Shown here: positions 1 through 10,555 of the stretch, in pieces
Numbering within the stretch: position 1 is the first letter of the stretch
How the letters are laid out: each line of letters opens with the position of its first letter
DNA from: Saccoglossus kowalevskii
Taxonomy: Eukaryota > Hemichordata > Enteropneusta > Harrimaniidae
Length of the DNA: 24,316 nt
NCBI RefSeq assembly: GCF_000003605.2
Contig: NW_003151255.1
Coordinates: forward strand, 50,238 to 74,553
Direction: 5' to 3'
Translations under genes and position numbers: made by a program
The notes under the pieces: model-generated
Told to the model about the DNA's origin: nothing
The model's database searches: none
The model's input: only the letters and a program-made list of their open reading frames with translations

Positions 1-1585
1 CCATCTCAGCACACGATCTCACTAGACTCTCACCATCCCGGGGTATTCCGGACAGCGTATTCAGGGATATAATATACTTGGCCGCATTGGAGTGGATGAT
101 CGATCTCAATTACGTAATATGCTTCAATTCCATTTTTTATATTCTGTACGTACAAAAGGGAAATTATTCTTTTTATGACGGCAAAGAAACTTCGTACCAC
201 AACCAAACGATTGCGCTGATAAATGAGAAGTATAGTAGCCAGGAAAAACTCGATCATATCCTCACACTCGTCCTTAAGAATAACAATATTTCACTGCTCA
301 AGGAAGAATTTGTGAATGTATCACATCTGTTCTACGAAGACTACTATTTGCAAATTCTCCGGCAAGCATTAACAGTCACGTATGGTTACTTCTGGTTCGA
401 AAGAAATGTAGTTATCGACTACTTGTTTCGATACCAGAGACACTCGGACATATGCGAGAAATTCATGCGGTAAGTCAGCATGATTTTTTAAATTAATTCA
501 TAATAATTCTTGAGCTTATAATAGACAACATATAAAGGCAAGGAACATATGAACATTACTACATAATATTACACGGTCACTCATTGGATATTTCCTATGT
601 ATATGTGATCATGTGCGATTTGCATGGAGATGTAGACACATTTACAACATTAATATTTTTTTTTTACCAAATCAGGGAGAATTTTGCCAAAGTCAGCATC
701 TTTTTTGAAGATTTGAAATTTGAGAACATTACGCAGAAAGCGGATTACGAGCCTTTTCAACTTGTATGTAAGTATTTGGTCCAAGTCGCATAACATTATA
801 TTGCATGATTTGTAACACAGTTTTGTTGAATATCATTAGTTGAATTAATAAAAGGTATAGTTGGAGTTGATTGTCGACACAGGGGCGAATTAAGACTGAA
901 ACAAAAAATCAGACTATTTCTGGTACTATCGAAAAACGTTGTCACCTGATGTAATTGTAATGACGAAACCTTAGACATAAAAGAATGGCCGAGATTTCGT
1001 TACCCGTCATGCAGTGTCCTATTCTCCTCTATCATCGTGTTCACCGCTCACTTTACCCATGACACCATGGTATTTAGAATAGAAGACACGATGACAGGAT
1101 AATGTGGACCACTATTTAAAGGGCATAAGCAAGTCTCGTGATTTCTCGCTTTCATCGAGATATCGGCGGCCATTTGCCTCATATTATAAAAAAGATAACC
1201 AGTTTACACTTCGCGGAGATTGGATTACAATTTACATATATTCTGTACTAGAAATATAGAATGAATCCATGTAGACATACATAAAAGCTACAAAGTGAAA
1301 CGAGAGAGGTAGAAAAAATTTTACTAATTACTGTTATGTTATTTCACAGGCGATTTTGGCGGCAGTCTTGGATTATTCTTTGGTGCAAGTCTCATCTCTT
1401 TCTTGGAAATATTCGATTTCTTATTGTCCCGGACTTTTGCTCGATTTAGAAAGAAGAATCAGATGAATCCAGACGAGAATATGACAGAGACGCCTGGGAC
1501 GATAGTGAAATCATCAATTGACAGAAATTGCTACTTTGTTCGAAAAGTCAATCAAAATGATTGCTATCTCGTAAGACGACTTTAA
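1..1585 (+). CDS. DEG/ENaC family cation channel, C-terminal part (3 exons; 5' end outside window)
   Basis: Exons are 1(frame from 3)-469, 676-767 and 1350-1585. Both introns have GT-AG ends (donors gtaagt at 470 and 768, acceptors ending at 675 and 1349) and the reading frame continues to TAA at 1583-1585, giving about 264 codons. Exon 2 encodes the pre-TM2 strand (ENFAKVSIFFEDLKFENITQ) typical of the family. Exon 3 encodes DFGGSLGLFFGAS, the selectivity filter (G-A-S at 1382-1390), then TM2 ending in SFLEIFDF, and a cytoplasmic tail of about 55 residues. In this family such subunits form trimeric, amiloride-sensitive sodium channels in the plasma membrane. The first exon (155 codons) is not recognisable by motif. 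It has N-glycosylation sequons (NYS, NQT, NIS, NVS) and lies where ASIC/ENaC proteins have only a short thumb-to-wrist link. Ligand and subtype cannot be told. A second family member starts at 18193 on the same strand. Confidence 0.93.
470..675 (+). other. Intron of first DEG/ENaC gene
   Basis: Begins GTAAGT at 470 and ends ttaccaaatcag at 675 after a T-rich tract. It splits a CGG codon (CG before, G after). No other content is recognised. Confidence 0.85.
768..1349 (+). other. Last intron of first DEG/ENaC gene
   Basis: Begins GTAAGT at 768 and ends tatttcacag at 1349. It splits a TGC codon (T before, GC after), which places a cysteine directly before the DFGG motif. A rival donor at 764 (gtatgt) would shift the frame and destroy the filter, so 768 is the working site. 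Nothing else is recognised in its 582 bases. Confidence 0.85.
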
Positions 1586-2242
1586 AACTTTCCGCTCATT
1601 CAAAAGCATTTACACACAATATACGTGATAATGTGTATTTGATTGTTTGACTTTGTTCAATTATATGCAATATGTATACAAATACTTATGCACAATATGT
1701 AAATTGAACCTATGTTGATTATGCACATTTCTTTATAAATTATTCTCTTACTTACATAACAACGCTAATAAGTATTGTGTATATCAACAGCCGATAGGAA
1801 ATAGTATCATTATTAATGGAAATACTGTCTTGTAAAATATTATGACCTTCACTATTCAATCTTGCCATAGGTGAGAAATATAGAACTGTATTTATACAAA
1901 TTATAAATGCATCGATGCAGTGCGCCGTAGGATATAAACAATTTAAAAAAGTTTGTGTCAGTGTTTTGATATCTACAAATATTGACCTGGACTGTGTGCG
2001 ACATTCTTAAGCAGTCTCAGAACTATTTCTATTTCGTGACGTTGGGAATATATACATGACTGCATACAATGTTGCTTTATTAGTTAGACTTTTATTTACA
2101 TGTGTAAAACTGCCAAAAAAATGTGGGAACGTATCGTACCAATAGTCGACAAACATATAAGCTCGCTAATTACGAGGATTAGTGATATTAACTCTTAGTG
2201 ATGTTTGCAAATCAGCTCAATGTTTTTTGCAAGATAAATAAA
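1586..2242 (+). other. Probable 3' UTR and flank of first DEG/ENaC gene
   Basis: AT-rich sequence without coding signal follows the TAA. The first canonical AATAAA that I see is at 2237-2242 and is the candidate polyadenylation signal. The transcript end is inferred, not seen. Confidence 0.4.
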
Positions 2243-4530
2243 TTTGATGCAACTCAATTATTCATTATTTTATTCACGTGCTATGCCTTTAGTGTACGCT
2301 ATGTCAGCTTAATCGGATGATGTAATACCTAGGTGGTACAGCATCCCGGTTAGTACTTTCGTACGTGTCTTCCATGTACTAACATGTAAATTACACGCCA
2401 CGATTGCAAACGATTCGTTCGCGTGGGGATTTATTGTTAAGTACGCACACTAAAAGAACATCAATGTATTGTTGTTTGCTTTTATTAATGAACATACAAG
2501 TTACTGCTGAAATATTTGTTGAGAACAATACCCAGTAATAATATAATTACGAAACTTTCTTTATGTATGAACACCTGAACGGCCAATTGAAAAGGAAACT
2601 GTTTTCCAAAAAAATATATCGACATTCACGAAATTGAATGCTTTCTTATACTATTGAACGTTATTCATCTGTTTTAAATTTGAAACAAATCATATCAATG
2701 ACCGTCTCGGAATAAGTAATCACAAATTTAGCAATTGAAAATGACAGATATACTAATTCTAAAACTCTTTTAGAAGATAGAATCTGCATTCTCAGTTCAT
2801 TATGAACTGAGTTATATTTTTGCCTGAATTGTCTCAATTATTTGCGTAGTAGACGATTTGTTGTTATTCAATATGACATTCCGAACTGTGACATATATTC
2901 ACAAGTACTCGTTGAGTAACAGTGATGACCCTATGAGCCACGGTCGGTATTACAACGCCTTGAGGCCAGTGCTGAGATGAAATATACTTTATTAGTGACC
3001 CATGTATCAAAAAATACATGGATCAAACGAAAGGTCACATATTAGATGAATGTTATAAAGGGGTCATACCACTCTTTCAGCAGAATTAAACAAAAACACA
3101 CCTAACCTTGCCATTGAGACCTAGTTAGTATTTGCAAATGGATGGAGTACGCTGCAGTAATTATCTTTCGCGATAAGATGATGGGAAGATATCTGGTATT
3201 CGGTTATAATAACAAAATAATGGGAATGAAGCTTTGTTTTCAGTTTTATACGTGATTTTCAACAAATCATGTATTTGCAAATACACGGTTAAATCGCCTT
3301 CCTTGGATACATGTTTCTTCCACAAACGGTTGGATTGTTTTTTATGCACTTCGGCTGGGCTGACACTTGCGATAGCCTCAAATGTGGGCGACTCGGGCGC
3401 ATAATTTATGTTAGTGGGGGACTGCGTTCGCGCTATCCCCTGATAATGAAATTAAAAAATCAGATCTAATCTTACTTTGGTCATCTCTATTGAGAAATCG
3501 CGCAGAGCCGCCTCATGTGAGAACAATGTGGGTTTTCTAACTAGATTTTCAGGGAAATGTCGACCAATGATCAAGTTATTATTATTAATTAAAAATGGAC
3601 ACGTTTTCGATGTACTAAGCAATGAAATAATCGAGAGTTGGCCAGATCCACAGGTCACCGGTACTTGTCGAGTACTGACGCCCTCACACGCCGCGTTTCG
3701 CATAAAAGAAAACCCATTGGTTGACAACAACCATATGATTTATGGGCTACGGACGCTGATATGATGATCGCTGGCATGAGATTAGTGCCGCGAATTATCT
3801 ATTATTATTCTCATTACGCAAAGATCAGTGTCTCGTTGAAGTTGATGCTTCTATTTACAGCGTGCAACGTCAGAGTGTTATCACGCTTCATGATTTTGCC
3901 TAATTTATTGGGTGAAGTGATAGTCCAGTGAAGTTTACATCAGGAGTTTACAGTAGTTTAAAACTGACTCAATTGTTTACTAACTATCATATCATTGCTT
4001 GTCTTACTATAGACCACATAACATATGCTGTACTATCAAGACTAAAACACAACCTGTTCAATATAATATAATTGCACTCTACACTCTAGTGCCACTGATC
4101 TATTAAGTAGAGGTTGTTGCCGGTGCCCGTATTTGCGATGTTTTGTTTTTAAATAAATTTGACCTCATGGTTAGGTGTTAACGAAAATCAAATTCTGAGC
4201 TCACACAAAGTTAGGGTGATAGTAAATATAATGTTTCCATATGCGGGTAGATTATCAAAGGAAGAATGAATAGCATGGTAACACGGCAAAATGTATACCT
4301 GGCCTAGATTTGTCAGAATTTAATGAACTCCGGGCGACCCTTGACTTTTGACTGTGACTCGCTTTTATGGATGTGCTATCAATGGTGTGACAAGGCGACC
4401 CCCATACCGCGTCCGGACGAAGAGTAAAAAGGAGGGAATGCGCCTGTCGTTGGTGGCGCAATATCCTATTATTTTTTCATAAAAAGGAAATAAAATCGCA
4501 TCACCGCATGTTTTTGTTTGAAGGAAACTT
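2243..4530. other. Intergenic stretch, no gene recognised
   Basis: Short open frames occur on both strands around 3161-3764, but none shows a recognisable motif, splice context or biased codon use. A perfect 9-bp hairpin with a 3-base loop (CTCAGTTCA / TGAACTGAG) lies at 2791-2811. A GC-richer patch at about 3355-3445 (ctgcgttcgcgctatcccct) stands out from its AT-rich surroundings and may be the tail of an interspersed repeat, but I cannot name it. Confidence 0.4.
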
Positions 4531-5010
4531 TAGATCTTCAGCTAATGTTGTGTTACCAGGAAGGACACGTGTTATTACTGTGAACTTGAAAGAATCCCAG
4601 CAATGTAACATTATACCACACTGTTTTGTTGAACGACTAGTAAGCATTGCCTCTGTGTCCCTCCGAGAACTTGTGCGAATTATAGGGTAGTTCCCCCAGG
4701 CTGTGTTTCACAGCCACCCGTTACAGCACACTTTTGTTGCAACACCAGGCGCGAGGGATGCCTTGCCCTGGTGGTTGGCAACTAGACCCACTCGCCACAG
4801 CTATGACTCTGGAAACAGATGCTTCCCTCACATATTGAGGAGGGCACCTATTGGACAAACAAGCCCAATGGAAAATATGGCCCCTGCATTAGATTCAGTA
4901 CTGCAATATCAACTGGCTCGTACTGAAAGAAGTGCGCTTAGCATTACTTCACTTTCCACCCATAGTTATATTAAGTTTTTAAGAAGTTTATGATTACGGA
5001 ATATGGTGGG
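4531..5010 (+). pseudogene. Decayed DIRS-like retrotransposon fragment (RT end and RNase H)
   Basis: In frame 4508-4690 the stretch from TRVITVNLKESQQCNIIP to SLRELVRIIG resembles the end of the DIRS/Ngaro reverse transcriptase, where a 'M-x-V-x-L ... K ... I' segment precedes a 'S-I-R-E-L-A-R-x-I-G' helix. After a frame change, frame 4803 reads LETDASLTY, stop, GGHLLDKQAQWKIWPLH, stop, then NINWLVLKEVRLALLHF. This matches the RNase H order of that group: 'TDASLxGWGAHL', a 'W-x-P' and a 'HINxLELKAVxLAL' segment. The first stop (TGA 4836-4838) sits where TGG would be expected; the second is TAG. At least one frameshift and two stops show it is dead. No terminal repeats or tyrosine recombinase are seen. 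The assignment rests on motif order read by eye. Confidence 0.6.
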
Positions 5011-5313
5011 AAGGATAATTCCCAACATGATTCTAAGTGATTTTCAGAGTCGTCAATTAATGTGTTCCTAGAATAGTTCCTATGCTTTAGAGACATGCTT
5101 TATGCTACTCAAGACAATTTAAGGAACACTTGACTATTCTCAGTTACAGCAAGGTTCTTTATTTCAGATAAACCCATTTAGTCACATAATTGACGTGAAA
5201 CATCTGCACAATAAAACAGATGATAAGGACTGCATGTAATCATTACACATTTCGTTACAGTAGTTCTGAAAGAGAGAAGGTTTGACAAGGAAAATCTCAT
5301 TTAATGGAACATT
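5011..5313. other. Spacer between retroelement fragment and Tc1 remnant
   Basis: No gene is seen. It should contain the 3' end and one terminal inverted repeat of the Tc1-type element, but I could not define the repeat. The only shared string I found against the other flank is about 11 bases (ttctcagttac near 5136-5146 and, inverted, near 6499-6509), too short to be trusted. Confidence 0.35.
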
Positions 5314-6332
5314 TCAAAAATGGGTGTGACCACCTCTTGAAGTAACACATGCAACACAACGTTGCCTCATGGATGTCACTAATCACTGCAGTGAACGTTG
5401 TGGTATCGCTTGCCACTCTTGGGTCAGCCATTGAGCTAGCTGACGAGAATCCACTGGTGGGGGATGATTGCCCAAAACACGAAGACCAAGTTGATCCCAC
5501 AAATGTTCAATTGGTACTATGCCAGGTGAATAAGGAGGCCAATCTATTCTGTTGATGTTGTATTGGCGTAGAAAATCTGTGACAACACGTGCATGGTGTG
5601 GTCTGGCATTATCATCCTGTAGGACTGCCGCAGCTCCTATCCTCTGTAGAAAAGGTAACACAATAGGTTGCAGGATTTTGTCTCTGTAACGTAATCCAGT
5701 TAAGTTGCCATCAATAACATGGAGAAGGGTTCTCTGCTGGTAGATGAAGCCACCTCACACCATGATGCTGCCACAACCAAACTGGTTGTGCTGTCTGATG
5801 GTGGCATCAGTGAAGCGTTCACCAGGGTGTCTATAGACAAGAATACGACCATCATTGTTCTGCAAAGTGAATCTTGACTCATCTGTGAAGACGGCAGTCA
5901 ACGTGTACAACGAATGTGCTGACGAGCCCAGTCTAAACGAGCAGTTCTGTGGAATGGGAGAAGGACTGGCCTAACAGCCTGCCGCTTAGGTCTGACATTT
6001 CTGGCCCTCAGACGGGTTCGCACAGTCTGGTCACTCACATTGGTATGAGTTGCTGCTCTGAGGGTCCTACTTAGGGAATTGGCAGTTACTGTTCTGTTTC
6101 GAAAGACAGAGATAAGGAGGTAGCGGTCCTGAGCAAGAGTTGTGACACGTGGACGACCTGACCTGGGTCTTCCATGTACTGTATGGGTTTCTCTGAAGCG
6201 CTGGGATAGTCTGTAAATAACAGATGGGCTCACATTTAGCCTTCTTGCAGCTTCTCACAAGGAAACACCCTCATTCAACCAGCCTATGGCCCTGGCTCTC
6301 TCTTCAATTGTTAAATGTCGACGTGGAGGCAT
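5314..6332 (-). pseudogene. Tc1/mariner-type transposase, broken (DD34E)
   Basis: The minus-strand frame starts at ATG 6332-6330 (MPPRRHLTIEERARAIGWL), runs through a helix-turn-helix and arginine-rich DNA-binding region to about 5900, changes frame there, and continues through the catalytic domain to TGA at 5316-5314 after SRGGHTHF. About 339 codons is the usual size for a Tc1-like transposase, which cuts and pastes its own element at TA sites. The three acidic positions are present: FTDESRF (D codon 5883-5881), QDDNARPH (D 5613-5611) and PIEHLWD (E 5508-5506), with 34 residues between the second D and the E. It is inactive: premature TGA codons at 6257-6255, 5757-5755 (where MVWGG is expected) and 5385-5383, plus a frameshift near 5890-5915. 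Terminal repeats were not resolved. Confidence 0.93.
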
Positions 6333-6844
6333 GCTTGCAAAAGCTGCGACAACACCATTAGTTAATGTATTCTGATTACCATAATTGGAAGATGCGATCA
6401 CAAGGATTTATGTACAGGGAAAGCACTCAACATTCTTTGAAGCCTAAGAATTAGAGCAGGTGTGTGATGAGCAATGTTCCATCTTTTCACCTGAATACGT
6501 AACTGAGAAATTGAGGGCGCACCTATTCTCATCTACTAGGTAAAGAAAGAATTTAGACATATGTGGCAGATTAAAAAGTGCCATTGTGGCAATATTGGGG
6601 TTACATGACATCGTTTAACATGGTCCGAATGTATTCGATGTAAACACTCAAGTGTTCCGTAAATTGTTTTGAGTAGTATATATTGATTTGAGAGGCACTG
6701 AAATAGAAGTGGCGCGCACATGTGCTTATTACTCCATAATCGCAAACATTTGTTTATCTGATATCATTTGTTATCTGCACATTTACTTCTACGTTAGTTC
6801 ACAGCAGTAGAAAAAATTGTTATAGGACAAGTGTCATTTGATCT
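6333..6844. other. 5' flank of Tc1 remnant, otherwise unassigned
   Basis: The first part is presumably the untranslated end of the Tc1-type element. Nothing else is recognised, and I found no fuseless coding sequence here although a copy of the fuseless 3' flank follows directly. Confidence 0.4.
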
Positions 6845-7205
6845 ACATGCGGCCACGTGACTTTTGCGATCATATTCAATTATAAACCAAACTTTGGTTG
6901 TAGCATCTTTGTTCCGAGTGCCTTAAAATCTGTCAAACTATTAGAACAGCCCATAATAGCATATCATGTTAAAAAATCTATTTATCAGAAAATTGCTCAA
7001 CCAAATTTTCTAAATTATAGATTGTGGTGTATATCAGCAAAGGGAAATAATATTTGACAAGATTCCTATTGGCTAACGTGCCCATTGTTCGATATTAATG
7101 TCATATCCTTTTTTTCAAAAACAGGACAATATATTCTGTCACATGTTGTTCATAGACGACTTAACTGTGAATGACTGACCTAATCAGTGAAATACAGTTC
7201 GACCG
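6845..7205 (+). repeat. Remnant copy C of the fuseless 3' flanking segment
   Basis: This stretch aligns by eye with the 3' flanks of fuseless copies A (about 8960-9480) and B (about 13480-13865). Shared landmarks in order are: gcatctttgttc, a block ending in tttatcaga and gctcaa, 'atagattgtggtgt', 'gacaagat', 'atgtcatatc' and 'gaatgactgac'. It is more diverged than A is from B and no coding part precedes it. It is either a third duplication relic or a dispersed repeat contained in all three places. Confidence 0.75.
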
Positions 7206-7512
7206 AATTCGTTGTTTTTATCTAGAAAAATTCCTTGCATACGAACAGCAAATTACATGAATAACATGGAACATTTCCCCGAAACCGAAATTCTCATCTA
7301 ACTGTAAGACCGTCGCTGATTCGCTGCTGAGTTGGAATGACAATTTTTGGTTTCAAATAACCCAAAAAATTGTTCTTCGTGTAATTAGGCGTAAAATGTA
7401 CATAAAGATATTCTATAATACAGTGACTAACATTATGGGCATAGTTATTATTGATTAGTTCAAAACCAATAATGAAAAGTGAAAAGGCAGGTGCGAGGAG
7501 TACAAATCTTGT
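7206..7512. other. Unassigned stretch with small hairpin
   Basis: No gene is recognised. An imperfect hairpin (caatttttggtt against aacccaaaaaattg) lies at 7341-7372. Confidence 0.35.
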
Positions 7513-7657
7513 TAAAGCGGAGCAGTAGTCACCTACGCATGCGTCAGCTGGCCATAGCGTGCTATTGTTTACAAACAAGCGCCTACCCATGGGCCTTTGC
7601 GTTCTTAGCGCGTTGTTATCATCGCTTGGAACTCAATTCCCGCTCGTGCGCAGGTGA
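7513..7657 (-). repeat. Left member of a 145-bp inverted repeat pair
   Basis: The reverse complement of this interval aligns almost without gaps to 15754-15901. Shared strings include gcgggaattgagt, gcgcttgtttgtaaacaat (with one difference), gacgcatgcg and ccgcttta. Identity is roughly four-fifths by eye. The unit is CpG-rich compared with its surroundings and contains an acgcatgcg core and a gtaaacaa (forkhead-like) string. It is either a dispersed repeat or duplicated regulatory DNA. Confidence 0.8.
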
Positions 7658-8228
7658 CGACACTCCCGCTTGAATATATATATGTTATATGAGATTCCGG
7701 TCAATATTATGTTTTACTCCAGAAAAGAACCATTTAGCCACTAGCGTTGCGAACAGTAGCGTTGTGTTCGGGGAGCTGATAACACTTACAAGTAGAAATA
7801 CCAGTTTCGACCCAAATGAATACATATTAGTTAATTACAGATATAGTCCAGCTTTATTCATCGAAATGGTCAGCAAAGTTAACGCGTCACTGCCCACCTC
7901 TCTCCTTCTTTTTCTTTACAAAGCCTTAACAACTCTAGCATGAACTCTATGGCGTGACACAGTAAAAATGCGACCAGCCAAACGCTGCAGTCGTTGGCAC
8001 GATCACTTGATTACCAGGAATGTGTCTCACGGTTAAAGCCTTGGAAAGTTGCGACTACTAAATACAATTAGTGAAACCCCTATTTATAACATTCCTGTAA
8101 TATATTTTTATAATGTCTACCCTAAACATGCAAGTTGTTGATTCTAAACAATAATGCAACGGAATATGAACCAAATGTGAGTACGTGAAATTACTGATAA
8201 CACCTAGATGAACACAAAACGTAAGTCA
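7658..8228. other. Upstream flank of fuseless copy A, no gene recognised
   Basis: An 84-codon open frame (7689-7943) has no recognisable motif and I do not call it a gene. This DNA shares no similarity with the DNA upstream of copy B, so the duplicated segment starts only at about 8229. Confidence 0.4.
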
Positions 8229-8239
8229 GCTTGTCAGCA

Positions 8240-8795
8240 ATGACTAGGCTGAAATGGAACTTGTTTGGACTCTACACCATTGATGCGTTCATCACCATAA
8301 TTGTAATACCAGTCTGCGTTGCATTCTACTGGCGTGGTATGTGGGGATTACTTGACGTATATCTTCTGCCAGACTCACCGTGTTCAAGTGCTGGTATTTC
8401 GCTGATTACAGGTCTCGTTCTTATCGTGACTTTGAACCTAGCACAGGATTTACTTATGTGATGTGTACATATTACCTGATGAATTTGAAATAAGTTGCTG
8501 GATCACTTTATCTGTGAGTGTCGTTGTGCTCTATTTCATTTTAGCCGCTAGAAATATGGGCGGCGGGGATTTTCGTATTGACGGGAAACCCCGGGACGGC
8601 ACTGGCGTGTACTACGAACACTACTTCGACAGACTCAATGACATTAAATTTAAGACTACCATAGAGGTGCCACGAATGAAGGATGCCTCAACTACCGCGA
8701 AAATAGTTGAACTGAGTGGATGTGAGAATGTTGTCAGCCGTGAAATTATCATGGGAACAGAAATATCGAGCAAAATGAACAAAATGCTGAAATAG
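8240..8795 (+). pseudogene. Fuseless-like gene copy A, internally deleted and frameshifted
   Basis: The start (ATG 8240) encodes MTRLKWNLFGLYTIDAFI and the first WRG repeat (FYWRGMWGLLDVYLLPD), nearly identical to copy B, up to LNLAQDL. At about 8451-8453 it jumps to the sequence coding CDVYILPDE, the fourth repeat, in another frame, so translation from the start stops at TGA 8459-8461 after 73 residues. The downstream frame 8463-8795 keeps the C-terminal tail (RIDGKPRDGTG onward) and ends KMNKMLK, four residues longer than copy B. Compared with copy B, 602 bp (12269-12870 there) are missing, with TAC present at both breakpoints. The protein would lack four to six of the eight membrane segments, so it is most likely a pseudogene; expression of a short product cannot be excluded. 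Confidence 0.9.
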
Positions 8796-9630
8796 AGTGA
8801 TTTGACACAAGGGCATATTCATTTAGAACGTAGTCACGCCAACTTCATTATCAGCATTTTTAGTCAAATCCACTGAACATTATAGTCATCCAATCCTTTG
8901 GGGTTGGAACTATATTATTATTGCTCAGAACGTTTTCTTTCTCTTCATATTTACTTTCAAAATTACTGCAAGAAGTGCATAAATTCATATAAAATTTAGC
9001 TTATAGCATCTTTGTTGCACAGAATGTAAAAAAAAATATTTATTAGAAGCTGCTCAATAAAATTTTACAAATCATGGGTTGTGGTGTCTATCAGTAAAAT
9101 GCATCAATATCTGACAAGATCATTATTGATTACCGTGATGAGACCAATGAGATATCGTTTTTATAAAACAAGCCAATATTCTTGAATCGAACTAGGTTTA
9201 AGGCAATCTTTACCAATGTCCAAATAATCATTAAACACCAATTGTCGGTTTATTCTGGAAGCATTGCCGAGTATCAAGTTTTTAGGGAAAAACGATGGTA
9301 AAAACAAGAAACACGCGTACGTAGGTTAGTTGTAATTTTTCAATGCGTCCAAGCTGTAAACACTATTATTTGTTGTCGAGCACAGTGTCCAGGGTTATGT
9401 ATGCACGGCAGCATTGTCGAAGTCCACGTGTTGCTCATAGACAACCTCAGCATGAACGACTGACTGAGCTAATGCAATGAACGTCCCGTGATGTATAAAT
9501 GCGTTTAACAGGAATGCTATTCTACGTTCATCCAGGTATTTTTTTTTCATTCATCATTCTATTGTTAATCTACACACAAAAAAATACGTAAAACATAACG
9601 CGTATATAGACTAATATATAAATGAATATA
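8796..9630 (+). repeat. 3' flank of fuseless copy A (duplicated segment, part 1)
   Basis: It aligns with 13201-14040 behind copy B through many landmarks (agggcatattcatttag, gcatctttgttg, gacaagatcattatt, acgcgtatatagactaata). About 235 bases at roughly 9186-9420 are present here but absent from copies B and C. No coding signal is seen; it may be 3' UTR. Confidence 0.8.
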
Positions 9631-10555
9631 CCGTACTCCACCGCGTTAGCGCCCAGGGGCCTCAACTGAGAAAATCACGATTTTTTAGGGGTGGGCGCTT
9701 ACCCGAGCAGCCCCCTCGAAAAAGAGTGCAAATGAAAAATTTGATTCATCAAGTGACAGATTACGTCTTTGAGGGAAAATCAAATTACGAAATTAGTTGA
9801 GTCGTCATTGATTTTCACAAGGAAGAAACAAAAATGATCACAACAAATATGCACATTTTATTACAATATTAATTACGTACCACCAGAATTTATGAAATTA
9901 AAAACATTTGAGTCTGTGGAACACAGTCGAAGTCAAAATTGTCATATTATCTCTACTGACGAAGGTGTTGGATCGTACGCAAACTCTCGATGAAAATCAC
10001 TTTCCGCCATGATGCATTTGCATTGACCTGCAGCAGCATCCTTTGACCTAATGGGTCAAGTTGATTATTTACCAATCAGAATGCTGTGTTGCACTGACGC
10101 AATTCTTCGGAAATTCCCGAAGACTTTCCGGTAACGCAATGCGGAAGTGAATTATCGATTTCGAAGTACGATCTGTTGGAATTTATTTCAGCGAATAAAC
10201 GACATGGTTTTTACAAAAAACTAGCAACTAGCCATTTTTGAGAGGTAAACTGAATATGGCATGAAATATTTACCGCATTTTACTTGTATTAACAGGCCAT
10301 TGTCGAAGCGTAGTTTACGCACGGTTACCGTGTTCTACGCATTCATAACATGTTCACAGCGGTCGATATCCTTGCTGTATCATACAAAAACGATTACCAA
10401 GATTCGTTACGCAAGACCAAGTTTTAAATTAGTTGCATTTTGAAGGGATGGACGCTTTGCCGAATGTGACCCCAAATATAAAAATTGCGCAAAAGTGGGG
10501 GGGGGGGGGGGAGGGGCGCTTGCCCGGGCATGGGCGCTAACGCGGTCGAGTACGG
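9631..10555. mobile_element. Non-autonomous inverted-repeat DNA transposon (925 bp), TATA target duplication
   Basis: Both ends carry a 25-bp terminal inverted repeat starting CCGTACTC, then C or G, then ACCGCGTT; it lies at 9631-9655 and, inverted, at 10531-10555, with one mismatch. The element is bounded by TATA at 9627-9630 and 10556-10559 (a TA duplication is formally also possible). Copy B has the empty site at about 14037-14050 (aatgagtatagattattcaaac), which shows the insertion directly. A subterminal motif (GGGCGCTTaCCCGaGCA) occurs in the same orientation at 9694-9710 and 10513-10529, next to a run of 15 G at 10497-10511. No transposase frame is present, so it depends on a helper. 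I do not assign a superfamily. Confidence 0.9.

Noticed and set aside
3355-3445. GC-rich patch considered as a tRNA-derived SINE
   Set aside because: No convincing A box or B box (GGTTCGA-type) on either strand.
3452-3764. Open frames on both strands
   Set aside because: They mirror each other in the same DNA and carry no recognisable domain.
5136-6509. 11-bp ttctcagttac pair as Tc1 terminal inverted repeat
   Set aside because: Too short, with no TA duplication and no continued similarity inward.
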